Below, piece by piece: positions 15,877-25,387 of a DNA stretch of 64,000 nucleotides (its first letter is position 1; every line of letters starts with the position of its first letter). Both the position numbers and the translations under genes were made by a program. The notes below the pieces were generated by a model. The model saw only the letters and a list, made by a program, of their open reading frames with translations, searched no databases and was not told the origin of the DNA. Where the stretch lies: contig NZ_PCQA01000007.1 in assembly GCF_002979915.1 (NCBI RefSeq), positions 62,001 to 126,000 of the forward strand, given 5' to 3'. The stretch is from Arthrobacter sp. MYb213. Its GTDB lineage: Bacteria > Actinomycetota > Actinomycetes > Actinomycetales > Micrococcaceae.

Positions 15877-18105
15877 TTACTCTGCTGCTTCTTCCGAAGC
15901 CTCGTCCTCTTCAACAACTGGAGACAGCGACAGCTTTCCGCGGTCATCGATCTTGGTGATCTCAACCTGGATCTTCTGACCGACCGAGACTACGTCCTCA
16001 ACATCATCGACGCGCTTGCCGTCGTTGATCTTGCGCAGCTCGGAGATGTGCAGCAGTCCGTCCTTGCCTGGGGTCAGCGAGATGAACGCACCGAAGGTGG
16101 TCAGCTTCACTACGGTACCCAAGTAACGCTCGCCAATCTCAGGAACCTGAGGGTTAGCGATGGCGTTGATGGCAGAACGTGCGGCTTCAGCGGACTCACC
16201 ATTGGTGGCGCCGATCAGCACGGTGCCGTCATCTTCAATCGAGATGTCAGCTCCGGTGTCTTCCTGAATGGTGTTGATCATCTTGCCCTTCGGGCCGATG
16301 ACCTCGCCGATCTTATCCACTGGGATCTTCACCGAGATGATGCGTGGCGCGTAGGTGGACAGCTCATCCGGGGTGTCGATGGCCTGGTTGACCACGTTCA
16401 GGATGTGCAGGCGAGCCTCGCGAGCCTGAGTCAGCGCTGCGGCGAGCACCGATGCAGGAATGCCGTCAAGCTTGGTATCAAGCTGGATCGCGGTGATGAA
16501 CTCAGGAGTACCAGCCACCTTGAAGTCCATGTCACCCATGGCATCCTCGGCACCGAGGATATCGGTCAGGGCCGCGTAACGGGTTTCGCCGTCAACGGTG
16601 TCCGAAACCAGACCCATAGCGATACCGGCAACCGGTGCGCGCAGTGGCACGCCAGCGTTCAGCAGCGACAGGGTCGAGGCGCAAACCGAACCCATGGAGG
16701 TTGAGCCGTTGGAGCTCAATGCCTCGGAGACCTGGCGGATTGCGTATGGGAATTCTTCACGCGTTGGAAGAACTGGCACGATGGCGCGTTCTGCTAGGGC
16801 ACCGTGGCCGATTTCGCGGCGCTTAGGCGAGCCCACACGGCCGGTTTCACCGGTCGAGTATGGCGGGAAGTTGTAGTTGTGCATGTAACGCTTGCGGGTT
16901 ACCGGGCTCAACGAGTCGATCTGCTGTTCCATCTTGAGCATGTTCAAGGTGGTGACGCCCATGATCTGGGTTTCGCCACGCTCGAAGATTGCCGAACCGT
17001 GGACGCGAGGCAGAACCTCAACCTCGGCGGAAAGCTGACGGATGTCAGCTAGGCCACGGCCGTCGATACGGATCTGCTCGGTCAGGATGCGCTGACGCAC
17101 GATGTGCTTGGTTACGGCACCGAAAGCCTTGGAGATTTCGCCAGCACGCTCGGCGAAGGCTGAGCCCTCGGCGGTAAGCGATGCAACGATCTCGTCCTTG
17201 AACTCGCCGGCCGCGTTGTCGCGATCCTGCTTGTCTGCGATGGCGTAGATTTCTGCCAGGCGGATGGAAGCTGCTGCTTCAACCGCTGCGTAGGCGTCAT
17301 CTTCGTAGTCGCGGAAGATTGGGAACTCAACGGTTTCCTTCGCTGCACGCGAAGCCAAATCGGCCTGCGCTTCGCAAAGTACCTTGATGAATGGCTTAGC
17401 AGCTTCTAGACCCTCGGCAACGACCTCTTCGGTTGGCGCGGTAGCGCCGCCCTGGATCAGTTCCCAAGCGTTGTCGGTAGCGTCGGCTTCAACCATCATG
17501 ATGGCTACGTCGTCGCCTGCAACACGGCCGGCAACGACCATGTTGAACACTGCGTTCTTCAGCTGGCTGTGCTTAGGGAATGCAACCCACTGGGCGCCTT
17601 CTCCATCGTCAACCAAGGCAACGCGAACGCCACCGATTGGGCCGGAGAATGGCAGACCCGAAAGCTGAGTCGACATCGAGGAAGCGTTGATTGCGACAAC
17701 GTCGTAAAGCTCATCTGGATCGATAGCTAGGACGGTTACAACAACCTGAACCTCGTTGCGCAGGCCCTTGACGAATGCTGGGCGCAGTGGGCGGTCCATC
17801 AGACGGCAAGCCAAGATGGCTTCGGTCGATGGGCGACCTTCGCGGCGGAAGAAGCTGCCCGGAATACGGCCAGCTGCGTACATGCGCTCTTCAACGTCCA
17901 CGGTCAGTGGGAAGAAGTCGAAGCCTTCGCGTGGGTGCTTACCGGCCGAGGTGGCCGAGAGCAGTACGGTCTCTTCGTCAATGTAAACCATTGCAGCGCC
18001 AGCGGCCTGCTTAGCCAAACGGCCGGTCTCAAAACGAATGGTGCGGGTACCGAAACGACCGTTGTCGATCTGTGCTTCGGCGAATTGAATTTCTGGACCC
18101 TCCAT
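15877..18105 (-). CDS. pnp: Polyribonucleotide nucleotidyltransferase (PNPase)
   Basis: This 742-residue enzyme degrades RNA 3'-to-5' by phosphorolysis and can add tails. Two RNase PH cores are present (first core to about residue 230, second core with the GETQ and phosphate-site residues in the middle). They are followed by a KH domain ([21 protein letters not shown]) and an S1 domain ([23 protein letters not shown]), then an acidic tail. I chose the ATG at 18105 ([11 protein letters not shown]), with AAGGAG ten bases upstream, over an ATG 13 codons earlier. rpsO, the usual upstream neighbour, lies about 27 kb away on the same strand. Confidence 0.97.
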   Translation of the reverse strand: MEGPEIQFAEAQIDNGRFGTRTIRFETGRLAKQAAGAAMVYIDEETVLLSATSAGKHPREGFDFFPLTVDVEERMYAAGRIPGSFFRREGRPSTEAILACRLMDRPLRPAFVKGLRNEVQVVVTVLAIDPDELYDVVAINASSMSTQLSGLPFSGPIGGVRVALVDDGEGAQWVAFPKHSQLKNAVFNMVVAGRVAGDDVAIMMVEADATDNAWELIQGGATAPTEEVVAEGLEAAKPFIKVLCEAQADLASRAAKETVEFPIFRDYEDDAYAAVEAAASIRLAEIYAIADKQDRDNAAGEFKDEIVASLTAEGSAFAERAGEISKAFGAVTKHIVRQRILTEQIRIDGRGLADIRQLSAEVEVLPRVHGSAIFERGETQIMGVTTLNMLKMEQQIDSLSPVTRKRYMHNYNFPPYSTGETGRVGSPKRREIGHGALAERAIVPVLPTREEFPYAIRQVSEALSSNGSTSMGSVCASTLSLLNAGVPLRAPVAGIAMGLVSDTVDGETRYAALTDILGAEDAMGDMDFKVAGTPEFITAIQLDTKLDGIPASVLAAALTQAREARLHILNVVNQAIDTPDELSTYAPRIISVKIPVDKIGEVIGPKGKMINTIQEDTGADISIEDDGTVLIGATNGESAEAARSAINAIANPQVPEIGERYLGTVVKLTTFGAFISLTPGKDGLLHISELRKINDGKRVDDVEDVVSVGQKIQVEITKIDDRGKLSLSPVVEEDEASEEAAE

Positions 18106-18412
18106 TAAGGGGGTTCTCCTTTCGATCGCTCCCATAGCTGACAAGCGATCCGTGACGCCCTACCCAGATCTGGTCTTCGATCGAGACCCGCGCTTCAGCC
18201 ATCAATGGGCTAAAGCGAAAGCCACTACCGAGGACCGCGATACTGGCGGTCAGGACTCACGGTGACGCGGTCAAGGGAGTGTTTTTATCGTTGAGGTCTT
18301 GGCCAGCGGCCAAGTCCTACTCTAAGCCTACCGGGAATTGGCAAAAGGTGCAGTTCCACGCGATTTTCGCGGGTGTTGAGAACGCCTTATGCACTTCGGC
18401 GGACAGCAGTAT
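18106..18412 (-). other. pnp leader region, 307 bases, with hairpins
   Basis: No gene is seen. Two hairpins are visible: 18191-18217 (CGCTT..AGCC paired with GGCT..AAGCG) and 18298-18314 (CTTGGCC / GGCCAAG, three-base loop). In other bacteria the pnp leader folds into a hairpin used for autoregulation. That role here is inference. The second hairpin may instead end the XseA-like gene. Confidence 0.4.
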
Positions 18413-19831
18413 TTATTTTGATCCAGGATTCTCGATATCGGTTCTCCGCTTCAGCACCCACCGAAGGTCTCTAGGTGAGCTCGCTCCCTGCAAGCTCTTC
18501 CTTAACCACCGCAAGTCCTCCCCCATGGATGACGTTCGCCAGGCCTGTGACTCAACAATCTTTCTGCCTCGATATCCTCCAGTGAACGTCAGTAACATCC
18601 AGAGCGCAGGAAATACCGTGATCATCACGGCAGAACCTACAGAAAGACTGGCACTGGAGAAGGTCAAGATGGCGACCAGCGTTGTCCAAAGACACCACCA
18701 CAATCCGTTAGATAGTGACTTCAAACGTACCGACTGCAGCGCAATCGTTAAGTAATCCCGATAAGACTGCTGATGGACTTCGCTAGCCTCTTTTTGGGCA
18801 ACTATGCATTGTTCTTGTGACTTTGCGTGCTTTATTCGTTCCAAATCCAAATCGCGCTTGAGGCTATCGAGCAACCGTTCGTTTGTTCTTGCCTGCGCCC
18901 GCAATGTTTTTTCTACTGCATTTAGTCTTTGATTCTCATTTTTGAGATTTGCGTATGAAGGTTGACCATCGAAATAACGTTTGGAATTCTCTTTGCGGAT
19001 CGATGCACCGGCATCGTGCGGAACGGTGAAATTTGCAGACGCAGCCCTAGCCGCCATTGGAATATGTTCACTGTGCCCCAAGGCAGTAATAACTGGAACC
19101 TGACAACGAACTACAGCTTCGATGAGGTCTCGTTCGTCGAAGACAGCGAAATCCGCATAAGATCCGCCACCGCGAATAATGATGACGGCATCGGCATCAC
19201 TAGGTTTGAGATTTTTTAGCCTGCTAGATATATCGTCAACCGCTCGTGTCCCTTGGATGTGTGCTTCCACAGCCATGACCGAAACCCGATGCCCTCTGTC
19301 GCTTTCGTGCAGGCCCCTCTTAAAATCCGCTAACACCTGAGCGTCCTGACCACAGATAACCACCACGTTTTTGATTTTTCCTGTGGGACGAATACTTTCT
19401 AAGTTGCGAATTGGCTTCGGTCGAATCCCGAATTCTCGGGCTACTTTTTGTCGGGAAAGTTCCAGGGGGCCAACTTCGGGAAGGATCCGAACCGCTGATT
19501 GCATATCACCGGCAATGGGGTCGCTTACTTTCCATACCGGGTTCCTTCGCCACACGTCAAAGTTCGGTTTGGCTGTGACAACTAGCTGTTGCCCTTCGCG
19601 GAGCTTGCTGGGAAAAGCGTGCGACGGTGCTTCAATTTCTAATGCAGTCCTACCGTCAATGAGTGTAAGCCACCTTTTATCGGCTGTCCCCCTTACTTTT
19701 CCAATGACTTCTCCGCGAAATTGCACCATTCGAGTCGAAGAGATGTGGCTGGCCACAAATCCTCTCACTTGGGCCAATGAGTGAATAGTTGAAGTTTTAG
19801 ATTGTCCAAGCCGCGTCTCCATACCAACCAC
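18413..19831 (-). CDS. XseA-like (exonuclease VII large-subunit) protein with coiled coil and membrane tail
   Basis: This 472-residue protein resembles exonuclease VII large subunit in its first 280 residues. An OB-fold-like N-terminus (about 25-105) contains SLAQVRGFV and GEVIGKVRG, followed by the central domain with IIIRGGGSYADFAVFDERDL (218-236) and VPVITALGH (245-253). In XseA the latter continues as GHExD; here it reads GHSEH, so the expected aspartate is replaced. Beyond residue 295 there is a long charged coiled coil to about 360. Two hydrophobic segments (about 375-395 and 398-418) and a basic tail follow. Ordinary XseA is soluble and partnered by XseB, and no xseB is nearby. Activity and role are unknown. 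The start is uncertain, because no clear ribosome site precedes 19831. Confidence 0.75.
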   Translation of the reverse strand: MVGMETRLGQSKTSTIHSLAQVRGFVASHISSTRMVQFRGEVIGKVRGTADKRWLTLIDGRTALEIEAPSHAFPSKLREGQQLVVTAKPNFDVWRRNPVWKVSDPIAGDMQSAVRILPEVGPLELSRQKVAREFGIRPKPIRNLESIRPTGKIKNVVVICGQDAQVLADFKRGLHESDRGHRVSVMAVEAHIQGTRAVDDISSRLKNLKPSDADAVIIIRGGGSYADFAVFDERDLIEAVVRCQVPVITALGHSEHIPMAARAASANFTVPHDAGASIRKENSKRYFDGQPSYANLKNENQRLNAVEKTLRAQARTNERLLDSLKRDLDLERIKHAKSQEQCIVAQKEASEVHQQSYRDYLTIALQSVRLKSLSNGLWWCLWTTLVAILTFSSASLSVGSAVMITVFPALWMLLTFTGGYRGRKIVESQAWRTSSMGEDLRWLRKSLQGASSPRDLRWVLKRRTDIENPGSK

Positions 19832-20250
19832 GATATGTCGACAATCCGACAGTTTGTGGTAATTAGCTCAGATCAAAGTAAAAATTCAAATTTAAACTAA
19901 GAACAACCAGACCCACTGATCGACCCAACTAGTTCACCCATCCGCAGCCGCTTCTGGAGTCGCTGTCTGGCGTCCAATTCATTGAGAACTTCGCACTTTT
20001 AACACCGACAACGGGCTCGATCGACTTTTGAATTCATGAGAGCGCATTTTCAGAGCGTCGTTGTGGAACCGCTAGATCTAAATACACTGACCTCGCAACT
20101 GGCAGCAGTTCTTATTTAAATGTCGGAGCAGGTGGCGTTCACCCTGTTGCAGCGAAACCAATTAGTTCAGGTTGCAAAGACCGCACAGAAGCCGCGCAAC
20201 GACTTCACCGACAGAATCCGATCACCACCGCACGAAGACGTTGGTAACTT
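19832..20250. other. 419-base gap, no gene seen
   Basis: The stretch is AT-richer than its neighbours. It contains no open frame with a plausible start and ribosome site and no recognisable RNA. It should hold the promoter of the XseA-like gene and the terminator of the NylB-like hydrolase, but neither is clear. Confidence 0.4.
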
Positions 20251-21474
20251 CTATGCGTTTTCTGGCGCGGTCTGTGCTTCTACGATTAGGGCAGCAGCAA
20301 TCGAATCGAAAGCGCCCAATGTTGCGTAAAGCTTGATCGGGTCCTGCGGCAATGGCCAACTGGAGAGTTTCACGGCAACCATCTGCGCGGGACGGTTAAT
20401 GTAGACCATCTGTCCATGGATACCCATGCATAGCACCACATCATTACCGGGAGATGGAAACCACATTTGGTTACGGTACATACCGCCGGGCATACGGTAA
20501 TCCCCCGGGCTAGCGGCAAAAGCGTCTCGTGAATCCGGATCGCCTTCCAACGTTTGTGTAATCCAGTCTTCAGAGAGCACACGTTCCCCCGTCAAGGACA
20601 GTCCCTCATTGAGGAATACTGCACCGAATCGGGCCATATCTCGTAGCGTGGCATTGATCCCGCCGTCGAAAGTTCCGGTCCCGTACTGATCAATGCAAAT
20701 CGTCGCGTCAGATTCGCTACCCAGCTTGCTCCATAAGACTTCAGACATCAGCTGTGGCATTGCGGTTCCTGAAGCGGCCTCACACACCCAGCCGAGCATG
20801 TCAGTTTCGCAGGAGCGATACTCAAATACTCCGCCGTGAGCTGTCTTGCGTTGCAGTGTTTTCAGGAACGGGTACATCCCGGTCGGTCCAGGCGTACTGG
20901 TTGGTGCCCAGCCGATGGCCTCCGACATCCGGCGGATCCCGGAGAGTGGATCCAAATAATTTTCAGAGAAATCAATTCCTGAACACATATCGAGCAAGTG
21001 ACGCACCCTCGCGCCGGCATAACCTGAGTCGGCCAATTCAGGGATATAGTCCGTGATCTGGGCATCAGGATCTAGTACTCCCGAGTCGCATAAGGAACCT
21101 GCAACGGCACCAATGAGAGATTTACTCATCGACATCAAAAGGTGCGAGGAATCTTCATTCATCTGCCCGAAGTATTGTTCTGTGATCACTGTGCCCCGAT
21201 GCGAAACCATCCAGGCATCGGTATGTGTTGTAGCCATGATCGATCCAACGGTCACCAGCGGAGCACCCGGAATGCTGGACGGCGCTAGAACCAAGTCCAG
21301 ATTACGAAGCGCAACGGGTAGTTCCGAAGGCGTCGCTGAACCACGTGGAATTTCGGCTGTGGGCAAGAAATCAGCCATATGCTGAAAAGACCAGTGCAGG
21401 TTCTCAGGCAATTTCCAATTCAGTGCGTTGATTGCGCCAGCGCCAGTAACAGCGCCTATTTGAGTGTCATCCAT
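20251..21474 (-). CDS. Serine hydrolase of the class C beta-lactamase / NylB family
   Basis: This is a 407-residue cytoplasmic protein. The nucleophile motif is SMSK (S115 to K118). A tyrosine in FEYRSCETD is the likely general base, and GIHGQ and VKLSSWP near the C-terminus match the 6-aminohexanoate-oligomer hydrolase (NylB) branch, as do YIPELAD and SGIDFSENYLDP. Members hydrolyse esters or amides, and only a few attack nylon oligomers, so esterase is the safer call. I chose the ATG at 21474 because AAAGGAT precedes it. An upstream extension of 27 residues lacks family similarity. No signal peptide is present. Confidence 0.85.
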   Translation of the reverse strand: MDDTQIGAVTGAGAINALNWKLPENLHWSFQHMADFLPTAEIPRGSATPSELPVALRNLDLVLAPSSIPGAPLVTVGSIMATTHTDAWMVSHRGTVITEQYFGQMNEDSSHLLMSMSKSLIGAVAGSLCDSGVLDPDAQITDYIPELADSGYAGARVRHLLDMCSGIDFSENYLDPLSGIRRMSEAIGWAPTSTPGPTGMYPFLKTLQRKTAHGGVFEYRSCETDMLGWVCEAASGTAMPQLMSEVLWSKLGSESDATICIDQYGTGTFDGGINATLRDMARFGAVFLNEGLSLTGERVLSEDWITQTLEGDPDSRDAFAASPGDYRMPGGMYRNQMWFPSPGNDVVLCMGIHGQMVYINRPAQMVAVKLSSWPLPQDPIKLYATLGAFDSIAAALIVEAQTAPENA

Positions 21475-21798
21475 GAGAGATCCTTTCAACGCCACACCAG
21501 TTAGTAAATGGGAGACTATCATTGAGTAACTCGGATGGGTCTCTTTGACTGTCACGTATCAAATACTTAGGTTCACAACGGGACGACAAAAATGACAGTC
21601 AGCCTTCTTCCCTGTCCTTTCAGCCCTAGTTTCATGGATTTCGCCGATCTAGCTGGGAATTGGCAAATAATCAGGCTCGGCGGGATTATTTTGGCTTCTT
21701 GGGCTGTTGTTAATTTCCGGAACACACGCTTTGCCCGATTAGATCTACCCGATTCTCTTGGGGTAAGGCGCATTCACTGAGTACGAGGAAAGAGAACT

Positions 21799-22842
21799 AT
21801 GACAACCATGGTCAATGCATACGCTGCACCTTCGGCTACCGAAGGATTGATTCCAACTCAGATCGAGCGACGCGAGGTTGGTCCGCGCGACGTCCTGATC
21901 GACATCAAGTACTCGGGCATCTGCCACTCGGACATTCACACCGTGCGCGGCGAATGGGGACCACAGTCCTACCCATTGGCTCCAGGCCATGAAATCGCCG
22001 GTATTGTGACCGAGGTCGGAACCGAAGTCACCAAACACAAGATCGGTGACCGTGTTGGAGTGGGATGCATGGTTAACTCCTGCATGGAATGCGAAAATTG
22101 CCTCGCTGGCGACCAGCAATTCTGCGACAGCTCCGTCGGAACCTATGGTTCGGTCGATCGCGATGGAACCATCACTCAGGGTGGGTATTCCACTCATGTT
22201 GTGGTCACCGAAAACTTCGTATTGAGCATCCCAGAAGGTATCGAGCTTGATGTGGCCGCTCCGCTACTCTGCGCCGGCATCACCACTTTCTCGCCGCTGA
22301 AGCGCTGGGGTGCAGGCCCCGGCAAGAAGGTGGCAGTGGTGGGACTTGGCGGTCTAGGCCATATGGCCGTGAAGATCGCTAGTGCGATGGGAGCCGAAGT
22401 TACCGTGTTATCCCAGTCGTTAAAGAAGAAAGACGAAGGACTGAGCATGGGTGCCAGCGATTACCGCGCCACCAGCGACGAGAGCACCTTCAAGGATCTG
22501 CACAAGAACTTCGACCTGATCATTAACACGGTCAGCGCCTCGATCAATATCAGCGATTACCTTGAGCTGTTGCGTGTAAACGGCACCATGGTCAATGTGG
22601 GCGCCCCGGCAGAACCATTGCCGGTGAATGCCTTCGCATTGATCGGTGGACGTCGTTCGTTTGCCGGTTCACAGATTGGCGGCATCGAAGAAACCCAAGA
22701 GATGTTGGATTTCTGTGCCGAGCACGGCATTGGTGCTGAAATCGAGGTCATTGGCGCCGAGCAGATCAACGAAGCTTATGAGCGCGTGATGAAGTCTGAC
22801 GTTCGCTACCGCTTCGTGATTGACACCGCGACTTTGGTCTAA
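21799..22842 (+). CDS. Zinc-dependent NAD(P)-linked alcohol dehydrogenase (cinnamyl-ADH-like)
   Basis: This 347-residue MDR-family dehydrogenase has catalytic zinc ligands C42 (SGICHSD) and H64/E65 (GHE). The structural zinc cysteines are C95, C98, C101 and C109. The Rossmann motif [13 protein letters not shown] lies near residue 181. The sequence resembles the YahK/AdhC branch that reduces aliphatic or aromatic aldehydes with NADPH. A GAGGAAAGAG ribosome site precedes the ATG. It is monocistronic, with a strong hairpin just after the stop. The natural substrate is not evident. Confidence 0.93.
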   Translation: MTTMVNAYAAPSATEGLIPTQIERREVGPRDVLIDIKYSGICHSDIHTVRGEWGPQSYPLAPGHEIAGIVTEVGTEVTKHKIGDRVGVGCMVNSCMECENCLAGDQQFCDSSVGTYGSVDRDGTITQGGYSTHVVVTENFVLSIPEGIELDVAAPLLCAGITTFSPLKRWGAGPGKKVAVVGLGGLGHMAVKIASAMGAEVTVLSQSLKKKDEGLSMGASDYRATSDESTFKDLHKNFDLIINTVSASINISDYLELLRVNGTMVNVGAPAEPLPVNAFALIGGRRSFAGSQIGGIEETQEMLDFCAEHGIGAEIEVIGAEQINEAYERVMKSDVRYRFVIDTATLV

Positions 22843-22864
22843 AAGTAGTATCCAGCGTTCTACG

Positions 22865-22911
22865 TACGGCGTTCGAACTATTAACTTACAGTTGATAGTT
22901 CGAACGCCGTA
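22865..22911 (+). terminator. Hairpin terminator after the alcohol dehydrogenase gene
   Basis: The arms 22865-22881 and 22895-22911 are a perfect 17-base inverted repeat with a 13-base loop, 23 bases after the stop. There is no T run. A 10-base palindrome (22913-22922) follows directly. Confidence 0.7.
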
Positions 22912-22978
22912 TCCGCATGCGGCTTCGGGACACAGCTAACGGTTACGCAAAACGCTGCTCGATTACAGAGGAATCTCA

Positions 22979-23293
22979 ATGACCGCTCCTGATTTCACCG
23001 AATACTCTTGGGATCATCTTGAACGTGGCACCATCTTGGTAGTCACGCTCAGCGGACCTGCCTACCTCAGGCTCATGGACCCGGAAAATTACGCAGCATT
23101 CCAAGATTCAGAAGATTACGATTTCCGAGGTAGCTTAGCGCGTAAAGCACCTTACCGAATCAAGGTTCCCCGTTCAGGCCCCTGGTATTTAGCGGTTGAT
23201 CTCAGCGGATTGGGAGTCCGCGGGGTACGCCACGCAGTGAGCGTGGAACCGCCACAGCGGCCCGACGGTCCACTAATCGACGAGTTTGAGTGA
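22979..23293 (+). CDS. DUF1883 domain protein
   Basis: This 104-residue protein consists almost entirely of a DUF1883-type beta domain. Visible elements are HLERGTILVVTL at the start, then LRLMDPENY, DYDFRGSLARKAPYRIKVP and GPWYLAVDLSG, in the order seen in that family. The domain has no established enzymatic activity and is sometimes fused to TIR or other signalling domains, but here it is alone. Its last 21 bases overlap the end of the convergent ADP-ribosylglycohydrolase gene. Confidence 0.75.
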   Translation: MTAPDFTEYSWDHLERGTILVVTLSGPAYLRLMDPENYAAFQDSEDYDFRGSLARKAPYRIKVPRSGPWYLAVDLSGLGVRGVRHAVSVEPPQRPDGPLIDEFE

Positions 23294-24252
23294 GAGCTCA
23301 ACGAGATTTTTTGCGTTCATGCCCGGCCAACCATGCAGTATTTCCAACCACTGCGCCGGAATAGACCGCAACCCAGAAGCAGCCCCGGCCAACGATCCAG
23401 CAATTGCGGCCACGGTGTCCGTATCGACCCCGCCGCGTGCCGCAGCTTCGACTGCTGCGACGAGGTGCTCAGCACTCCCGCCCTCAGCAACATTGGAAAC
23501 CGTGATGGAACTCCAAGCGCCTTGGAATGCTTCAACTACCCAGCCGTTATGTGAGAAATCGCGTGGGCTTTTTCTTCTGCCTGCTGAATTCGTCGTTCCC
23601 AAGCTAAGGCGCGTTCAGGATTTAGAAGTGGCAGCCCTACGCGGATATCTAGTTCTGCGCTGAGTACGGCGTGACGTACTGCTAGCGTCCATAAAGCGCA
23701 GGCTTCGGCTGCTTCATCATCGAAATGAGTCAGCTTACTAATCTCGACTGCCGCCTGGTATGTCTCATCCGGCGTACGGTCTAGATAAGCCAAAGCAATG
23801 GGAGCAGTTCTCATCAGGCTTCCGTTGCCGCCCGAACGACCTGTTTGCCGGTGAATCGCAGTCGCAGCGGCGACTGCATCCTGCGTATTCGGAGCATCGC
23901 GCTTATTAGCCCGTGCGGTTTGTTCCGCCGCACCGAGAACAGCCCGAGTCTGGGTGCCTACATCCGGCGCATCTTTCGCCCAGATAGCCCACTGACGCAC
24001 CATATAGTCAGATGCGCCTGCGTCGAGTTGACCTCCGGAGTTCGCTAGTGCGCGTGCAATCACGATCGCCATCGAGGTATCGTCTGTCCACTCTCCGGGG
24101 GCAAAGTCACCTAGCCCGCCACCGATCATGGCTACCGGTTTGTCAGCCGGCAGGGGAGGACCAAATTCGTACCCAGCGCCAAGAGCGTCTCCCGCGGCCA
24201 TACCTGTAAGTACTCCACAGATACGGTCTTTCATATCAGAAGAAAACTTCAT
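23273..24252 (-). pseudogene. ADP-ribosylglycohydrolase, frameshifted
   Basis: The N-terminal frame (start 24252, stop at 23536) carries the ADP-ribosylglycohydrolase hallmarks GVLTGMAAGDALGAGYE, EWTDDTSMA (metal-binding Asp pair) and SGGNGSLMRTAPIA. It ends prematurely as AISHITAG. The rest of the enzyme (NGWVVEAFQGAW, GGVDTDTVAAIAGSLAGA with the C-terminal metal Asps, and a helical end) continues in the next frame, which closes at 23273. Joining the frames near 23555 gives a protein of about 325 residues, the normal length. No classical slippery heptamer in the right phase is seen at the junction. A one-base mutation or a sequence error is therefore likelier than programmed frameshifting. 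Such enzymes remove ADP-ribose from proteins or ADP-ribosyl compounds. Confidence 0.8.
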
Positions 24253-24336
24253 ACCATTCCCATCAGAAAACTTGCACCTTGCCAATGCATTGGCGGTAAA
24301 TCCAAGTTATCCCGTGTAACCGACACTTTTCAGCAC

Positions 24337-24852
24337 TCAGTCTTTCGGAATATCAAGCGGAAACACGAGAAGCGATCCCGACGCAGTAGCTACTGCCTTC
24401 CCGTTTTTATCTACAACTTCTCCTTCAGCGAAGATCACTCGACGTCCCGGCTTGGTAACAGTTCCGGTGCAACGTAGCGGTCCACTATCCGCCAACACCG
24501 GACGTAGGTAGTTCACTTTGATTTCAATGGAGGTGTATCCCATTCCTGCAGGAAGCGTCGAGTGCGCAGCGCAACCGAGTGCAGAGTCCAGCACTGCACA
24601 AACTAGTCCCCCATGCACAGTCCCAATCGGGTTATACAAAGACTCATCCGGTGTACTTGTGAAAGTGACCGACCCTTCGCTGACTTCGACTAGATCCATA
24701 TTGAGATGCGACGCGATTGGTGCACCAGGAAGGTCACCGGATGCCATCTGTTTCAGATATTCCAGTCCGGAAAGTAACGGGAGCTGATCCATGGCGTCAG
24801 CAGGATCTCTCCACTTCACAAGTTTTTCACGGGCGTCAGTTCTAGCTTCCAT
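24337..24852 (-). CDS. PaaI-type hot-dog thioesterase
   Basis: This 171-residue protein has a short helical N-terminus and then a hot-dog domain. The active-site signature NPIGTVHGGLVCAVLDSALG lies near residue 75. SIEIKVNYLRPV and FAEGEVVDKNGKAVATASG are the later strands. Such enzymes hydrolyse acyl-CoA thioesters. The start at 24852 is supported by GAGGAG eight bases upstream. It lies 13 bases after a second thioesterase gene, so the two are co-transcribed. The nearby olefin locus uses acyl-CoA, but a link is speculative. Confidence 0.9.
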   Translation of the reverse strand: MEARTDAREKLVKWRDPADAMDQLPLLSGLEYLKQMASGDLPGAPIASHLNMDLVEVSEGSVTFTSTPDESLYNPIGTVHGGLVCAVLDSALGCAAHSTLPAGMGYTSIEIKVNYLRPVLADSGPLRCTGTVTKPGRRVIFAEGEVVDKNGKAVATASGSLLVFPLDIPKD

Positions 24853-24865
24853 TAATATGGCTCCT

Positions 24866-25309
24866 CTAGCCTTGATTTTCTGTTTTCTCGGGCAACGGCA
24901 CATTTTGTAGGCGCAGTTGCCCGCGAGCCAGCACCTTGGAACTAGCGTCGTCTGTGATGATGACTTCCCATAATTGTTGGGTACGGCCTTGATGCAAAGC
25001 TGTGGCCTCAACTAGAGCCAAGCCGGAACTACCTGGCCGCAAAAAATCTGTGGCGTTGTGAACCCCGACGGCAAATTGTCGATGCTCTTTGACGGCGAAG
25101 CTCGCCCCAATACTGGCGGCGCTTTCTACGATTGTGGTGAACAGTCCTCCATGCACCACTCCCCACGGTGTGTGGTGATTTGGTCCTAATTGCACGTGCC
25201 CGCGCAGGGACGTGGCGTTAAGTTCATCAACGACAAAACCGGTAGCAGCCACAAACTCGCTGGGCTCAGTCCGCGTCATACCTGGCAGAAGTTCTTCATT
25301 CGTGTTCAA
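24866..25309 (-). CDS. Second PaaI-type hot-dog thioesterase
   Basis: This 147-residue hot-dog protein has the signature HHTPWGVVHGGLFTTIVESAAS and later strands NATDFLRPGSS and TQQLWEVIITDD. It is a diverged relative of the downstream thioesterase. A TTG start at 25309 has GAAGGG seven bases upstream. An ATG ten codons later (25279) is the alternative. It is divergent from the HxlR regulator at 25388, which is a likely controller of the two-gene unit. The substrate is unknown. Confidence 0.82.
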   Translation of the reverse strand: MNTNEELLPGMTRTEPSEFVAATGFVVDELNATSLRGHVQLGPNHHTPWGVVHGGLFTTIVESAASIGASFAVKEHRQFAVGVHNATDFLRPGSSGLALVEATALHQGRTQQLWEVIITDDASSKVLARGQLRLQNVPLPEKTENQG

Positions 25310-25387
25310 TCTCTTGCCCTTCAAAAGCTGGCTGTTATATTTGAAGCTAGCTAGAGAGTCAGGATCTGTCAACGGTAAGGAGCTGCT

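Noticed and set aside
20120-20329. 69-residue plus-strand open frame opposite the end of the NylB-like gene
   Set aside because: There is no ribosome site, and it overlaps the conserved C-terminus of the hydrolase.
23536-23602. Programmed -1 frameshift in the ADP-ribosylglycohydrolase gene
   Set aside because: A GAAAAAG run lies in the overlap, but its phase does not fit an X XXY YYZ slippery heptamer. A mutation or sequence error is simpler.
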